From contig NZ_JAHKRM010000012.1 of the NCBI RefSeq assembly GCF_019396345.1, positions 124,001 through 188,000 on the forward strand: a DNA stretch of 64,000 nt, read 5' to 3'. The notes below the pieces were generated by a model. The model was not told the DNA's origin and made no database searches. It worked only from the letters and a program-made list of their open reading frames with translations. This DNA comes from Nonomuraea guangzhouensis. Lineage in GTDB: Bacteria; Actinomycetota; Actinomycetes; Streptosporangiales; Streptosporangiaceae. A program made the translations under genes and the position numbers. Below are positions 15,511 to 24,366 of the stretch, one piece after another (the stretch's first letter is position 1; the number at the start of each line of letters is the position of its first letter).

Positions 15511-16646
15511 CCGTCGATCGTCTGTTGCCCACCGAGGACGCCGAGGACCTCATCGCCCTCACCCGGGACATCGCCGACAAAGAGCTGGCGAGCCGGGTCG
15601 ACGAGCACGAGCGCGCCGAGACCTACCCCGAGGGCCTGTTCGCCACGCTCGGCGCCGCCGGGCTGCTCGGCCTGCCGTACCCGGAGGAGTTCGGCGGCGG
15701 CGGCCAGCCGTACGAGGTCTACCTGCAGGTGCTGGAGGAGCTGGCGGCCCGCTGGGCCGCCGTCGCGGTGGCGACCAGCGTGCACACGCTCGCCTGCTTC
15801 CCGGTGGCCACCTACGGTACGCCCGAGCAGCGCGAACGCTGGCTGCCCGACATGCTGGCGGGCCGGCTCATCGGCGGCTACAGCCTGTCCGAACCACAGG
15901 CCGGATCCGACGCCGCCGCCCTCACCTGCAAGGCGGAGAAGGTCGAGCACGGCTACCGGATCACCGGCAACAAGGCGTGGATCACCCACGGCGGCAAGGC
16001 CGACTTCTACGCCCTGTTCGCCCGCACCGGGGAGGGCAGCCGCGGCATCTCCTGCTTCCTGGCCCCCGGCGCCGCCGACGGCCTGACCTTCGGCCGCCCG
16101 GAGGAGAAGATGGGCCTGCACGCCATCCCCACGACCAGCGCCCACTGGGACGGCACCGTCATCGAGGCCGACCGCCTGCTCGGCGAGGAGGGGCAAGGGC
16201 TGCCCATCGCCTTCAGCGCCCTCGACTCGGGGCGGCTCGGCATCGCCGCCTGCGCGACCGGCCTCGCCCAGTCCGCACTCGACGCGTCGGTCGCCTACGC
16301 CAAGGAGCGCCAGACGTTCGGCCGCAAGATCATCGACCACCAGGGGCTGGGCTTCCTGCTCGCGGACATGGCCGCCGCCGTCGACAGCGCCCGCGCCACG
16401 TACCTGGACGCCGCCCGCCGCCGCGACGCCGGTCGGCCGTACGCGCGACAGGCGAGCGTCGCGAAACTGGTGGCAACCGATGCCGCGATGAAGGTCACCA
16501 CCGATGCGGTGCAGGTGTTCGGGGGGTATGGGTATACGCGGGAGTTCCGGGTCGAGCGGTACATGCGCGAGGCGAAGATCATGCAGATTTTCGAGGGCAC
16601 GAACCAGATCCAACGCCTGGTGATCAGCAGACATCTGGCCCGCTGA
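15507..16646 (+). CDS. Acyl-CoA dehydrogenase
   Basis: A 379-residue FAD enzyme. The GTG start overlaps the preceding stop by four bases. Family landmarks are clear: GGYSLSEPQAGSDAAAL in the FAD/substrate region, KAWITHGGKADF, RQTFGRKIIDHQ in the C-terminal helical domain and VFGGYGYTREFRVERYMREA near the end, which contains the usual catalytic region. Coupling to the 2-oxo acid oxidoreductase suggests oxidation of the acyl-CoA made by that enzyme, as in aryl- or branched-chain amino acid breakdown. The exact substrate is not evident. Confidence 0.94.
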   Translation: MTVDRLLPTEDAEDLIALTRDIADKELASRVDEHERAETYPEGLFATLGAAGLLGLPYPEEFGGGGQPYEVYLQVLEELAARWAAVAVATSVHTLACFPVATYGTPEQRERWLPDMLAGRLIGGYSLSEPQAGSDAAALTCKAEKVEHGYRITGNKAWITHGGKADFYALFARTGEGSRGISCFLAPGAADGLTFGRPEEKMGLHAIPTTSAHWDGTVIEADRLLGEEGQGLPIAFSALDSGRLGIAACATGLAQSALDASVAYAKERQTFGRKIIDHQGLGFLLADMAAAVDSARATYLDAARRRDAGRPYARQASVAKLVATDAAMKVTTDAVQVFGGYGYTREFRVERYMREAKIMQIFEGTNQIQRLVISRHLAR

Positions 16647-16724
16647 CCAGTCCTTACTCGATTCGGTGGTTGGCCGTCTGATGCCCACCCCGCTCCAAAG
16701 GGCCTTCGCTCCGCTCCGGGCGTT

Positions 16725-16885
16725 CTTCTGAGGGCGCCTTCGGCGCACAATGGCCTTCGCTTTTGGGGCGCTTCGCGCTTTGGGGACTCAGGCGTTGCTT
16801 CCAGCCGGGCCAAAGCCCCGACCCCTGAAGGGCCTCGCTTCGCGAGGTCGTCCTCCCCGGCGCAGGCTTCGCCTGCGAAGACCTT
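16725..16885. repeat. Cluster of CTTCG-loop mini-hairpins
   Basis: Short inverted repeats share a CTTCG-like loop: GGCGC-CTTCG-GCGC near 16733, GCGCTTCGCGC near 16769, CCTCG-CTTCG-CGAGG near 16831 and GCAGG-CTTCG-CCTGC near 16863. Similar TTCG-rich words (CCTTCGCT) recur between them. UUCG-type loops are unusually stable in RNA. The array is intergenic. Confidence 0.55.
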
Positions 16886-17124
16886 GTTGACCTTTGGCGA
16901 GCCCATGGATGGATGACAGGCCCGCGCTTGGGGTCTTGGGGCGGCGACTTGTCGTTAGTTATGTAGCCCACTGTCGTGCTCTCTGAGGAAGCGTCGTGGA
17001 GCCAGGCACCGCGCAGATCCCGTGCTGCGGCGGCGACCAGGTCTGGTGAGCTGATTTGCTGGGTGGCGAGGAGTTCCCTTTGTACCGCCTGCCCCGTGGC
17101 AGGCGCGCATCATCAGTGCATTGG

Positions 17125-17190
<66 letters not shown>

Positions 17191-17744
17191 GGTCAGTTTC
17201 GTCGTCTCTTGATTCGACGAGAGGGCGGGTGGACCTGTGCCACCGGCGGGAAACTGCCAGTCAGCGGACACGCATTACCGCAGGTCGGGCAGCCCAGATA
17301 GTCGATCAGGGGGCAACGCAATGGTGGCGCCCATCACCGAACGTCGGCAGAACGTGATCGCATGATCGCCATGCCTCTCGCGCGACTTCCTGCCCTCTGA
17401 CCCTGACGGTCTTGTTGGTCCGGACCGCTTGCCGCCGAGTGAAGTAGTGACTCGACTCCGACGGCTTCAGGGATAAGCGCGGGGCGATCTTGCAGATGGC
17501 GCTGGTGCTGGTGCTGGTGCTGGTGCTGCGAAGCATCTGCGCAGTTCGGAGTATACGAGCAAGCCGCACAGCCACCGCTCTCCTACCGCGGGGCATTGCC
17601 TGTTGAAACGGCAGCGGGAACTTGTTCGATTCCACTTGTCCTGGATGTGCCGGTCGTAGTAACCCGCAGGACAGCAGCCCAGGCAGTGCGTACGCTCGAT
17701 GGGTCAGGTGGGCTTATAAGTCCTAGCAGAATAATCTTCATTTC

Positions 17745-18759
17745 TACAGGTTTCGATCATTGCTCGAATCGCTCACCGCTTTCACTGAGGTGGGCGATGA
17801 TAGGACCCAGGTTCTCGTTCGTCGAGAAAGACTTCCACAGCGCCCACTTCCCTCCCTGGCCTTCCCTGACCGATAGATTTGGCACAGGAATCTGCCGATC
17901 GTGCTCTTCCCCTGACCGGGGCCTCCGATCACGACGAACCTGCCGCTCCATGGGAGGTTGTCGCCCGGCGCAGCCCGTTGATCGAGACCCTCGATGAGCG
18001 CGGCGCAGGTTCTGATCTTCTTTGACGCCTCCGGCAGCCCTGGCGCCTCGCTCGGTACGTCTACAAACACCTCGGCCAGACGCACCTTGAGATCGTCCGT
18101 TGCTCCTGCCTGGTGGACGTCGGCGTAACGCTCGCTCTTGAGTATGGTCGCCAGATGTGTGCTCAGCGCATCGGCCGTCTCCTGATCATGTGTCGCGAGC
18201 TTCTCGAAGACGCTCAGTAGCAGGTCAGCGGTGACATAGCCGATGACCTGACTCGGTGGTGACGGTCCAGGAGCTTTCCGATCTCGTCGGCCGACCACAG
18301 CAGGGCATCGTGCAGTGCGATCTTCCGCGCGCCTTCTCGAAGCAGCTCATACGTGTAGTCGCTGGGACCATCGAGTGTCACGTTGGTGATATAGAGGACT
18401 TGTCTCACCTTGTGCGCGGAGTAGCCTATCTCGCCGAGGTCGTCCCTGATTCGCTGGCGGAGCCACGAGATTCCCGTATCGCCATGTTCTGAAGGCGTAT
18501 GGAAGGCTACCTGGACGCGCGTCCCGGGGCCCCACTTGATCCCGCGTTCCTGGAACCTGAGTTGCTCGGCGAGCATAGCTCCAACGGAATGTTTGCCGGA
18601 ATAGCCGTAGAACCCCCAGGTGGGCTCCCCTCCGATGCCCAGTTCCGCCTGCAGCACTTTGGTTATGAGCCCAAGAAACCGCGCGTTACCCAGCCGGACG
18701 AGGTCATAGCTGCCACGCATGACCGCAGTATGCTCTATTTTCCCAACGAAGTCCGTCAC
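17745..18759 (-). pseudogene. Decayed NACHT-type P-loop NTPase
   Basis: Three overlapping minus-strand fragments in different frames make one protein if joined. The first (GTG 18759 to a stop at 18214) begins MTDFVGKIEHTAVMRG and reads on through SYDLVRLGNARF to IGKLLDRHHRV. The second continues YVTADLLLSVFEKL and contains the Walker A motif VVIGGPGQGKSTIGRFL near 17900. The third frame continues GKWALWKSFSTNENLGPII and stops at 17757. So there is one frameshift near 18245, another near 17870, and the 3' part of the NTPase (Walker B, sensor and repeat regions) is missing. The N-terminal region resembles the restriction-endonuclease-like part of bacterial STAND/NACHT proteins, a class that includes antiphage sensors. 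Confidence 0.65.
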
Positions 18760-18889
18760 ATCGACTAGGAGGGTGAGGTTATGTCACACCGCCGAACGTG
18801 TGGGCCCGCATCCGGCGGATCGGCAAGTCCTGAATTTGAGGCCTGCGCCACCTGTTCGCCGGTGTCACCTTCACTCACGCCTTTTCGTG

Positions 18890-19561
18890 TCAGGGTTCTT
18901 GCTTCAGCACGATATTCACTGCAGAGAACCAGGCGTCAGCATGAGGGCAGGCACTCCTGATGGCGTCGATGCCGATCTCGGCTATGACGAGTGGGCCGTC
19001 AGAGGTCTTGCGGTACTGCGGATATAGACGCAGTAGACGCTTGGAGGGGGCTGTGTTGATCCCGTCGTTGACCAGTTCAGCACCTTGGGCTTGCACCACC
19101 ATCGCTTGGACGGATTGGGCGAGTGCGTCATCGCCGGTGAGTTCGCCGAGCGCCTTGTGGCCCAGCAGGACCCACGCCTCCAGTTCGTGGAGTACCAGGT
19201 GAGGCAGGAAGCGAGGGTCGCCGATGGTATCGGCCATAGCACGCTCGACGTGAGTTACACGGTCATGTGGCGAACTTGAGGGGCGTGTCGCCATGCCGGG
19301 CACGTCGGTGGGGAGCCCGTAGTAGTCCAGCATGGTCGTCAGGACGGTGATGGAGGAATCGCCCAGGAGCAGGCGGATCTCTGAGGCGAGTTTGCCCCAC
19401 GTGGACAGGCCTCCCCTATGCGAAGGGCCACCTGCGGGACGTTTGGTCGTGAAGATGGACCAAGTGACGTAGACATCGGAACAGAGCAGGTAGGGCTCGA
19501 TGACTTCGCGTACCACGGTCTCTTCGGTCTGGCCCTCGCACAGGATGTGCAGTCGGCGCAT
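18890..19561 (-). CDS. DUF4276 family protein (Toprim-like)
   Basis: A 223-residue protein. The N-terminus MRRLHILCEGQTEETVVREV has the hydrophobic strand plus EGxTE motif (Glu9, Glu13) that resembles the metal-binding start of Toprim folds, followed by TMLDYYGLP and HELEAWVLLG segments typical of DUF4276. A GTG at 19570 would overlap the upstream stop by four bases (GTGA) and is an alternative start; either way it is coupled to the AAA ATPase upstream. ATPase plus Toprim-like nuclease pairs occur in OLD- and PARIS-type defence, but DUF4276 activity has not been established from this sequence. Confidence 0.8.
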   Translation of the reverse strand: MRRLHILCEGQTEETVVREVIEPYLLCSDVYVTWSIFTTKRPAGGPSHRGGLSTWGKLASEIRLLLGDSSITVLTTMLDYYGLPTDVPGMATRPSSSPHDRVTHVERAMADTIGDPRFLPHLVLHELEAWVLLGHKALGELTGDDALAQSVQAMVVQAQGAELVNDGINTAPSKRLLRLYPQYRKTSDGPLVIAEIGIDAIRSACPHADAWFSAVNIVLKQEP

Positions 19562-19566
19562 TGCCG

Positions 19567-20652
19567 TCACCGCGACTCGGCCTGCGGCCTGCCACCGAGC
19601 AGGTTCTTCTCCCACAACTCGCCCAAGGAGTACTCCGCCAGCCAGTCGTCCAGCCCGGCGGGGTCGAGGCGATTGAAAACCGACGCTCCCCCGGCGCGCT
19701 CGACGACGATGAGATCGTCTACCTCGAACTGGTTCATGAGCGTCACCGACTGGGTGGCCATGAGGACCTGACTGGCGCTGCTTGCGGCACGCAGCATGTC
19801 GGCCAGTTGGACGATGGCATACGGGTGCAGACCGAGCTCCGGTTCGTCCAGTACGACGAGGTTGGGAAGATCGGGCAGGCTCAGCAATGTGGTGAGGCAG
19901 ATGAAGCGGAGTGTTCCGTCCGACAGCGCGTCCGCGGGGAAGACGACGTCCGAGCCCTCTTGTTGCCACCGCAGTCGGAGCCGGCCGGTCTCCTCGATGA
20001 GCACGAAGTCCCTGAAGAACGGCGCGACCTGTCGGATGGTTCGGACGATCCTCCTATATGTGGCGTGGTCTTCCCGCTGAAGGCGAAGCAGGATGGCGGC
20101 CAGGTTTCGGGCATCAGGGTGCAGCGCGATGTTGTCGGAGGCGAACCCTGTCTGCTTGACTGGGGCGTTCGCGCTGGTGTCGTGGAAATGGAAGACTCGA
20201 CAGCCTCGCAGTGTGTCAACTACATGTTCGGCCACGGACGACAAGCCTGGCTCGTCGATCTCATCCAAGAGGCGGGTCTCCCGGTGCCCCCGTCCCAGGA
20301 CATGTCCTTCGCCACGCAACTCGATGTCTTCAGTGCCGAAGATCAGCTCGTCGCGAGCCGCCGGGATGAGCTTGGCACGATAGTCGGTGGTCGCGAATTC
20401 CAGACGCAAGAAGATCTCTGGGATGGTCTTACTTCCGCGATAGCGCAGGGCGGAGGCCCCACCCGCTTGGCCGACGAACAGGTTCAGCTCCTCGTCGACG
20501 ATCCGGCCGAGTAGGGCAAGGACAGAAATGAAGTTGCTCTTGCCCGCACCGTTGGCACCGATCAGAACATTGAGATCACGCAACTCCACCTCGGCGGAGC
20601 GGATCGAGGCGTATCCCTCAATCCTGATCGACTGCAATCTCTGCGGCGCCAT
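19567..20652 (-). CDS. AAA family ATPase (OLD/ABC-like)
   Basis: A 361-residue ABC-type ATPase of the AAA_21/RecF-like class. Walker A is GANGAGKSN (residues 32-40), an ABC-signature-like segment is ALSDGTLRF, and Walker B is LVVLDEPELGLHP near residue 264, followed by ATQSVTLMNQF. There are no membrane segments. The stop is immediately before or overlaps the DUF4276 gene, so the two form a module. In characterised two-gene defence systems such an ATPase senses the phage and controls the nuclease partner; here that is inference from architecture and from the NTPase remnant next door. Confidence 0.85.
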   Translation of the reverse strand: MAPQRLQSIRIEGYASIRSAEVELRDLNVLIGANGAGKSNFISVLALLGRIVDEELNLFVGQAGGASALRYRGSKTIPEIFLRLEFATTDYRAKLIPAARDELIFGTEDIELRGEGHVLGRGHRETRLLDEIDEPGLSSVAEHVVDTLRGCRVFHFHDTSANAPVKQTGFASDNIALHPDARNLAAILLRLQREDHATYRRIVRTIRQVAPFFRDFVLIEETGRLRLRWQQEGSDVVFPADALSDGTLRFICLTTLLSLPDLPNLVVLDEPELGLHPYAIVQLADMLRAASSASQVLMATQSVTLMNQFEVDDLIVVERAGGASVFNRLDPAGLDDWLAEYSLGELWEKNLLGGRPQAESR

Positions 20653-20851
20653 GTGCCCAGCTTAGAGTGATCCACCCATGCGGCGCGTCCACCCTCCTGC
20701 AGTCGGAGAGTGAGCGCACCACTGCTCGACTCGATGACCCGACAGCAGAGCCGTCGGTGTCTTCCGATGGGCAAGCAGGCCCTGGCAGCGGGGGTGCCGG
20801 AGACCCGACGGCTTGTGACGGCACCGTGCATGGGCGCCGGGGACCACAGCC

Positions 20852-21820
20852 TCACACCCGGAACGTACGGCGATAGGCATCCGGCGGCACGCCTATGGTG
20901 CGCTGGAAATGGCGGCGCAGCGTAGTCGCCGTCCCCATCCCCGCAGCCGAAGCAATGCTGTCGATACTGTCGTCCGTCGTCTCCAGCAACTCCTGCGCCC
21001 GCCGGATCCGCTGCGTCAGCAGCCACTGCAGCGGGGTGGTGCCGGTGACCGCGTGGAAGTGGCGGGCCAGGTGGCGTGAGCTCATGTTCGCCTGGCGGGC
21101 CAGGTCCTCCACGGTGAGCGGCTGGTCCAGTCGCCGCATCACCCAGGGGAGCAGTTCGGCGAGGGGATGGCCGTCCTGGGCGGGCACCGGTGTGGTGACG
21201 AACTGGGCCTGGCCGCCGGCCCGGTGGGGCGGTACGACCAGGCGGCGGGCTACCACGTTGGCGATCGCCGAGCCGTGGTCGCGGCGGACCAGATGCAGGC
21301 ACAGGTCCATCGCCGCGGCCTTGCCCGCGGAGGTGAGCACGCTGCCGTTGTCGACGTAGAGCACGTCCGGGTCGACCTCCACCCGGGGATAGAGTGCGGC
21401 CAGTTGTTCGGTGTGGGCCCAGTGCGTGGTCGCGCGCAGCCCGTCCAGCAGGCCGGCGGCGGCGAGTACGAACACGCCCGTGCACAGGGAGACCACCCGC
21501 GCGCCCGACTCGTGGGCCGCGCGGACCGCCTCGACCAGGTCGGCCGGCGGGTCCTCGTCGACGTTCGCCAACGCGGGAACGATCACGGTCTCGGCGTGCG
21601 CCAGCCGGTCGAGCCCGCAATCCGGTTCCACCATGAACCTGCCTGCCCGGACGGCGTGCGCGCCGCACACCTTGACGTCGTACCAGGGGCCTGGCACGGC
21701 GTCCGGGGCGGAGCCGAAGACCTCGTAGGCCAGCGCCAGCTCGAAGTGCAGCATTCCGTCGGTGGCGGCGACCGCGACGGAGCGCGGGAAGGAGCTCATG
21801 TCGGAAATTGTACGGGTCAT
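20852..21820 (-). CDS. GlxA/FtrA-type AraC family transcriptional regulator with DJ-1/PfpI domain
   Basis: A 322-residue regulator. The N-terminal DJ-1/PfpI-like domain has the nucleophile-elbow segment VVSLCTGVFVLAAAGLLDG, and the C-terminal AraC domain has two helix-turn-helix units (LTVEDLARQANMSSRHLAR, IDSIASAAGMGTATTLRRHF). I used ATG 21820 (GGAA upstream); ATG 21799 is an alternative. It is divergent from the saccharopine-dehydrogenase-like gene and may control it. Confidence 0.9.
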   Translation of the reverse strand: MTRTISDMSSFPRSVAVAATDGMLHFELALAYEVFGSAPDAVPGPWYDVKVCGAHAVRAGRFMVEPDCGLDRLAHAETVIVPALANVDEDPPADLVEAVRAAHESGARVVSLCTGVFVLAAAGLLDGLRATTHWAHTEQLAALYPRVEVDPDVLYVDNGSVLTSAGKAAAMDLCLHLVRRDHGSAIANVVARRLVVPPHRAGGQAQFVTTPVPAQDGHPLAELLPWVMRRLDQPLTVEDLARQANMSSRHLARHFHAVTGTTPLQWLLTQRIRRAQELLETTDDSIDSIASAAGMGTATTLRRHFQRTIGVPPDAYRRTFRV

Positions 21821-21910
21821 GTCGTTCCAGACACTGGGCACAGGTGGGCCAACAGGACAGGATTCACGCACTGAAGCACTTCGAGCACTTCGAACACGCA
21901 AGGAGCAGGC

Positions 21911-22966
21911 ATGGGATCGGGTCGGAACGTGGCGGTGTTCGGCGCGTACGGGCACACCGGGCGGTTCGTGGTCGCGGAGTTGCGCGAGCGCGGATACGTT
22001 CCGCTGCTCGTCGGTCGCGACCAGGACAAGCTGATGGCGCTGGCGAAGGCCCAACCGGGGCTTGAGACGCGGCAGGCGTCGGTCGACGATCCGGCCGCGC
22101 TCGACCGCGCGCTGAAGGGCGCGGCCGCCGTGATCAACTGCGCCGGGCCCTTCGCCACGACCGCCGCCCCACTGGTCGAGGCGGCCCTGCGCGCCGGCAT
22201 CCCGTACGTCGACGTGGCGGCCGAGATCGAGGCGAACGTTGACACGTTCGCGCACTTCGCGGAGCGCGCCCGCGCCGCGGGCACGCTGGTGGTCCCGGCG
22301 ATGGCCTTCTACGGCGGCCTCGGCGACCTGTTGGTCACCACCGCGATGGGCGACTGGACGGCGGCGGACGAGGCGCACATCGCCTACGGCCTGAGCAGTT
22401 GGCACCCCACCGCCGGAACGCTCGCCGCGGGCGTGGTCTCGGGGCAGCGACGGGGTGGCCGCCGGGTCCGCTTCACCGGCGGACGGCTGGAGTACCACGA
22501 CGACGCCCTGCCGACCCTGGAGTGGCCCTTCCCGGCTCCGCTCGGGCCCCAGAGCGTCATCGGAGAGTTCACCATGGCCGACGTCGTCACCGTTCCCAGC
22601 CACCTGGCCGTCCCGGAGGTGCGTACGTACATGACCGCCAAGGCGGCCGCGGACCTGTTCGCTCCTGACGCCTCGGCACCGGCCGCCGTGGACGAGCGCG
22701 GGCGCTCCGCGCAGACCTTCGTCGTCGACGTCCTCGTCCGGTCCGGCGGCCGGGAACGCCGCGTGGTCGCCGCCGGTCAGGACATCTACGCCATCAGCGC
22801 GCCGCTCGCGGTGGAGGCCGTCGACCGCATCCTCACCGGCCGGACCAGGACCACCGGCGTCGCCTCCGCGGGCGCGGCCTTCGACGCTCCGGACTTCCTC
22901 CGCGCCCTGTCCGCACATGTCTCGCTACACGATCCGCTGCCCGTCCCGCTTGGCACAGGCGGCTGA
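21911..22966 (+). CDS. Saccharopine dehydrogenase NADP-binding domain protein
   Basis: A 351-residue putative oxidoreductase. The Rossmann fold motif VAVFGAYGHTGRFVV starts at residue 7, followed by INCAGPFATTAAPLVEAAL and YVDVAAE, which are typical of trans-acting enoyl reductase/saccharopine dehydrogenase-like proteins. AAGGAG precedes the ATG. It is divergent from the GlxA-like regulator. The substrate is unknown; there is no lysine pathway context. Confidence 0.85.
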   Translation: MGSGRNVAVFGAYGHTGRFVVAELRERGYVPLLVGRDQDKLMALAKAQPGLETRQASVDDPAALDRALKGAAAVINCAGPFATTAAPLVEAALRAGIPYVDVAAEIEANVDTFAHFAERARAAGTLVVPAMAFYGGLGDLLVTTAMGDWTAADEAHIAYGLSSWHPTAGTLAAGVVSGQRRGGRRVRFTGGRLEYHDDALPTLEWPFPAPLGPQSVIGEFTMADVVTVPSHLAVPEVRTYMTAKAAADLFAPDASAPAAVDERGRSAQTFVVDVLVRSGGRERRVVAAGQDIYAISAPLAVEAVDRILTGRTRTTGVASAGAAFDAPDFLRALSAHVSLHDPLPVPLGTGG

Positions 22967-23316
22967 CCGGCGACCGGTGCCGGGATCCAGACCGCGGTCA
23001 GTGCGGTCGACGGACAAACAGACCACCCGTCCGGGCCGAGGTACTCGAGTCCGCCTCTGTCAGCAGGGCCGGAGCCAGGAAATCAGCTGGAGAGAGCTGT
23101 GTGCCCGCCGGCCTCCTGGGGCCGATGCCGCCGTGTCCGGTCGTGCGGTCCAGGCCCCACCACCGGACGTGAACGGCCGCTAACCGGCCGGGGACCGCTG
23201 AGGCGTTCCGGCTCCAGGTGCTGTCAGAGGGCCAGGCTCCGGGGCGGTTCCACCGGACCAGGCGCTGTCAGCGGGCCAGGCTCCGAGGGGTTTCATTAGA
23301 CCGGCTACAGGTACCG
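22967..23316. other. Convergent intergenic region with hairpin and imperfect repeats
   Basis: 350 bases between convergent genes with no supported ORF. A palindromic stem CGGCCG-ctaac-CGGCCG at 23174-23190 may act as a terminator. Near-repeats of the sequence around CTGTCAGCGGGCCAGGCTCC occur at 23221 and 23265, with a third copy at 23314 running into the 3' end of the VWA gene. Confidence 0.6.
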
Positions 23317-23360
23317 TCAGCGGACCAGGCCCCGGGGCCGGTTCCACCAGAGGGACAGGG
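23221..23360. repeat. Three imperfect ~44-49 bp repeats spanning the VWA gene 3' end
   Basis: Core copies begin at 23221, 23265 and 23314, each followed by a CCGGGGC/GGTTCCACC-like segment. The third copy encodes the last residues of the VWA protein (WNRPRGLVR); the other two lie beyond its stop codon and look like decayed duplicates of that end. Confidence 0.6.
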
Positions 23361-24366
23361 ACAGGGCCGCGGCGATGAGGACGGCGCCGCCGGCGGCGAA
23401 GGCGGCGGCTGTGTCGACCCGCTGGCGGATGACGGTGAAGCTGCCGGGCAGGGCGTTGAGGGCGCTCTGGAGTTGGTCGGCGTTCTCAGCGCGGTGGTAG
23501 GAGCCGCCGGTGGTCTGGGCGATCTGCTTGAGTGCGGGTTCGTCGATGGTACGGGGGTTGCGGCCCCTGTCGAAGCCGGCGCGGCCGCCGAAGCCACCAC
23601 CGCCCCAGCCGCCGTCGAACTGTGAGTTGTCGCAGACCATCGGGGCCGGGTTCGTGGTGCCGAAGCCGATGGGGAAGACCCGGACGCGGCGCAGGGCCGC
23701 CTCCTGGGCGGCTAGTTGCGGGTCGACGCCCTGGGTGTTGGCGCCGTCGGTGAGCACGACGATCGCGGCACCGGCGTACCCGGCCCCGCCGCCGCTGGGC
23801 TTCGCCCCGGTGGGGGCGACCGAGGGGTCGACCTCCGCGATCGCGTCGATCGAGGCGAGCATGGCCTGCCCGATCGCGGTGCCGCGGGACACGGTGAGGT
23901 TGTCCAGCGCCTCGATCAGCGACTTGGTGTCGTCAGTGGGAGGGACGAGCAGACCCGCGGTGCCCGCGAAGGTGACCAGGCCGATACGCGGCCCGCCCTG
24001 CTGCGACTCGATGAAGTCCGCAGCGGCCTTCTTCGCGGCGGTGAGGCGATTGGGGTCGACGTCGGTGGAACACATGGAGCCGGAGGTGTCGAGCGCGAGC
24101 AGGATCGTCGCCGACGTCTGCGGCACCGGCACCGAGGCCTGCGGTCGCGCGGCGCCGACCGCGAGCAGGGTGAGCCCGGCGACGAACAGCGCCGGAGGGA
24201 TCTTCCGGGTCCAGCGCGTACGACCGGGCAGGGCACTGCGTACGAGCGCGATGGAGGTGACGCGTACGGCGGCCCGTCGGCGGCGGCGCCGGGCCCACTC
24301 GCGGATGGCCCAGATCAGCGGGATGACCAAGACCGACAGCAGCGCCCACGGCCATGAGAACGACAT
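23317..24366 (-). CDS. VWA domain-containing membrane protein (BatA/BatB-like)
   Basis: A 349-residue membrane protein. Two N-terminal hydrophobic segments (WALLSVLVIPLIWAI, PPALFVAGLTLLAVG) are followed by a von Willebrand A domain with the full MIDAS start LLALDTSGSM, then TDGANTQG, and a C-terminal membrane helix. A Gly/Trp/Phe-rich loop (GGWGGGGFGG) interrupts the VWA domain. The start ATG directly follows the stop of the paralogous VWA gene. It is the last gene of a MoxR-DUF58-VWA-VWA operon, a layout linked to metal-dependent complex assembly and envelope stress. Confidence 0.9.
   Translation of the reverse strand: MSFSWPWALLSVLVIPLIWAIREWARRRRRRAAVRVTSIALVRSALPGRTRWTRKIPPALFVAGLTLLAVGAARPQASVPVPQTSATILLALDTSGSMCSTDVDPNRLTAAKKAAADFIESQQGGPRIGLVTFAGTAGLLVPPTDDTKSLIEALDNLTVSRGTAIGQAMLASIDAIAEVDPSVAPTGAKPSGGGAGYAGAAIVVLTDGANTQGVDPQLAAQEAALRRVRVFPIGFGTTNPAPMVCDNSQFDGGWGGGGFGGRAGFDRGRNPRTIDEPALKQIAQTTGGSYHRAENADQLQSALNALPGSFTVIRQRVDTAAAFAAGGAVLIAAALSLSLWWNRPRGLVR

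Noticed and set aside
16295..16971. Open minus-strand frames of 105-203 codons in the repeat-rich gap
   Set aside because: They run through the hairpin array or antisense to the acyl-CoA dehydrogenase gene, have low-complexity composition and no recognisable domain, and lack ribosome sites.
17306..17635. A possible transposase remnant in the accessory gap
   Set aside because: No DDE or HUH motif, terminal inverted repeats or target duplication could be seen; the frame includes a microsatellite.
17600..17660. GTTCGATTCC resembling a tRNA T-loop
   Set aside because: The flanking bases do not form a T-stem and no acceptor or anticodon arm can be drawn around it.
20562..21668. A 368-codon minus-strand frame overlapping the GlxA-like gene
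   Set aside because: It is the wrong frame of the AraC-type regulator, with Arg/Pro/Gly-biased translation; the regulator frame carries all the conserved motifs.
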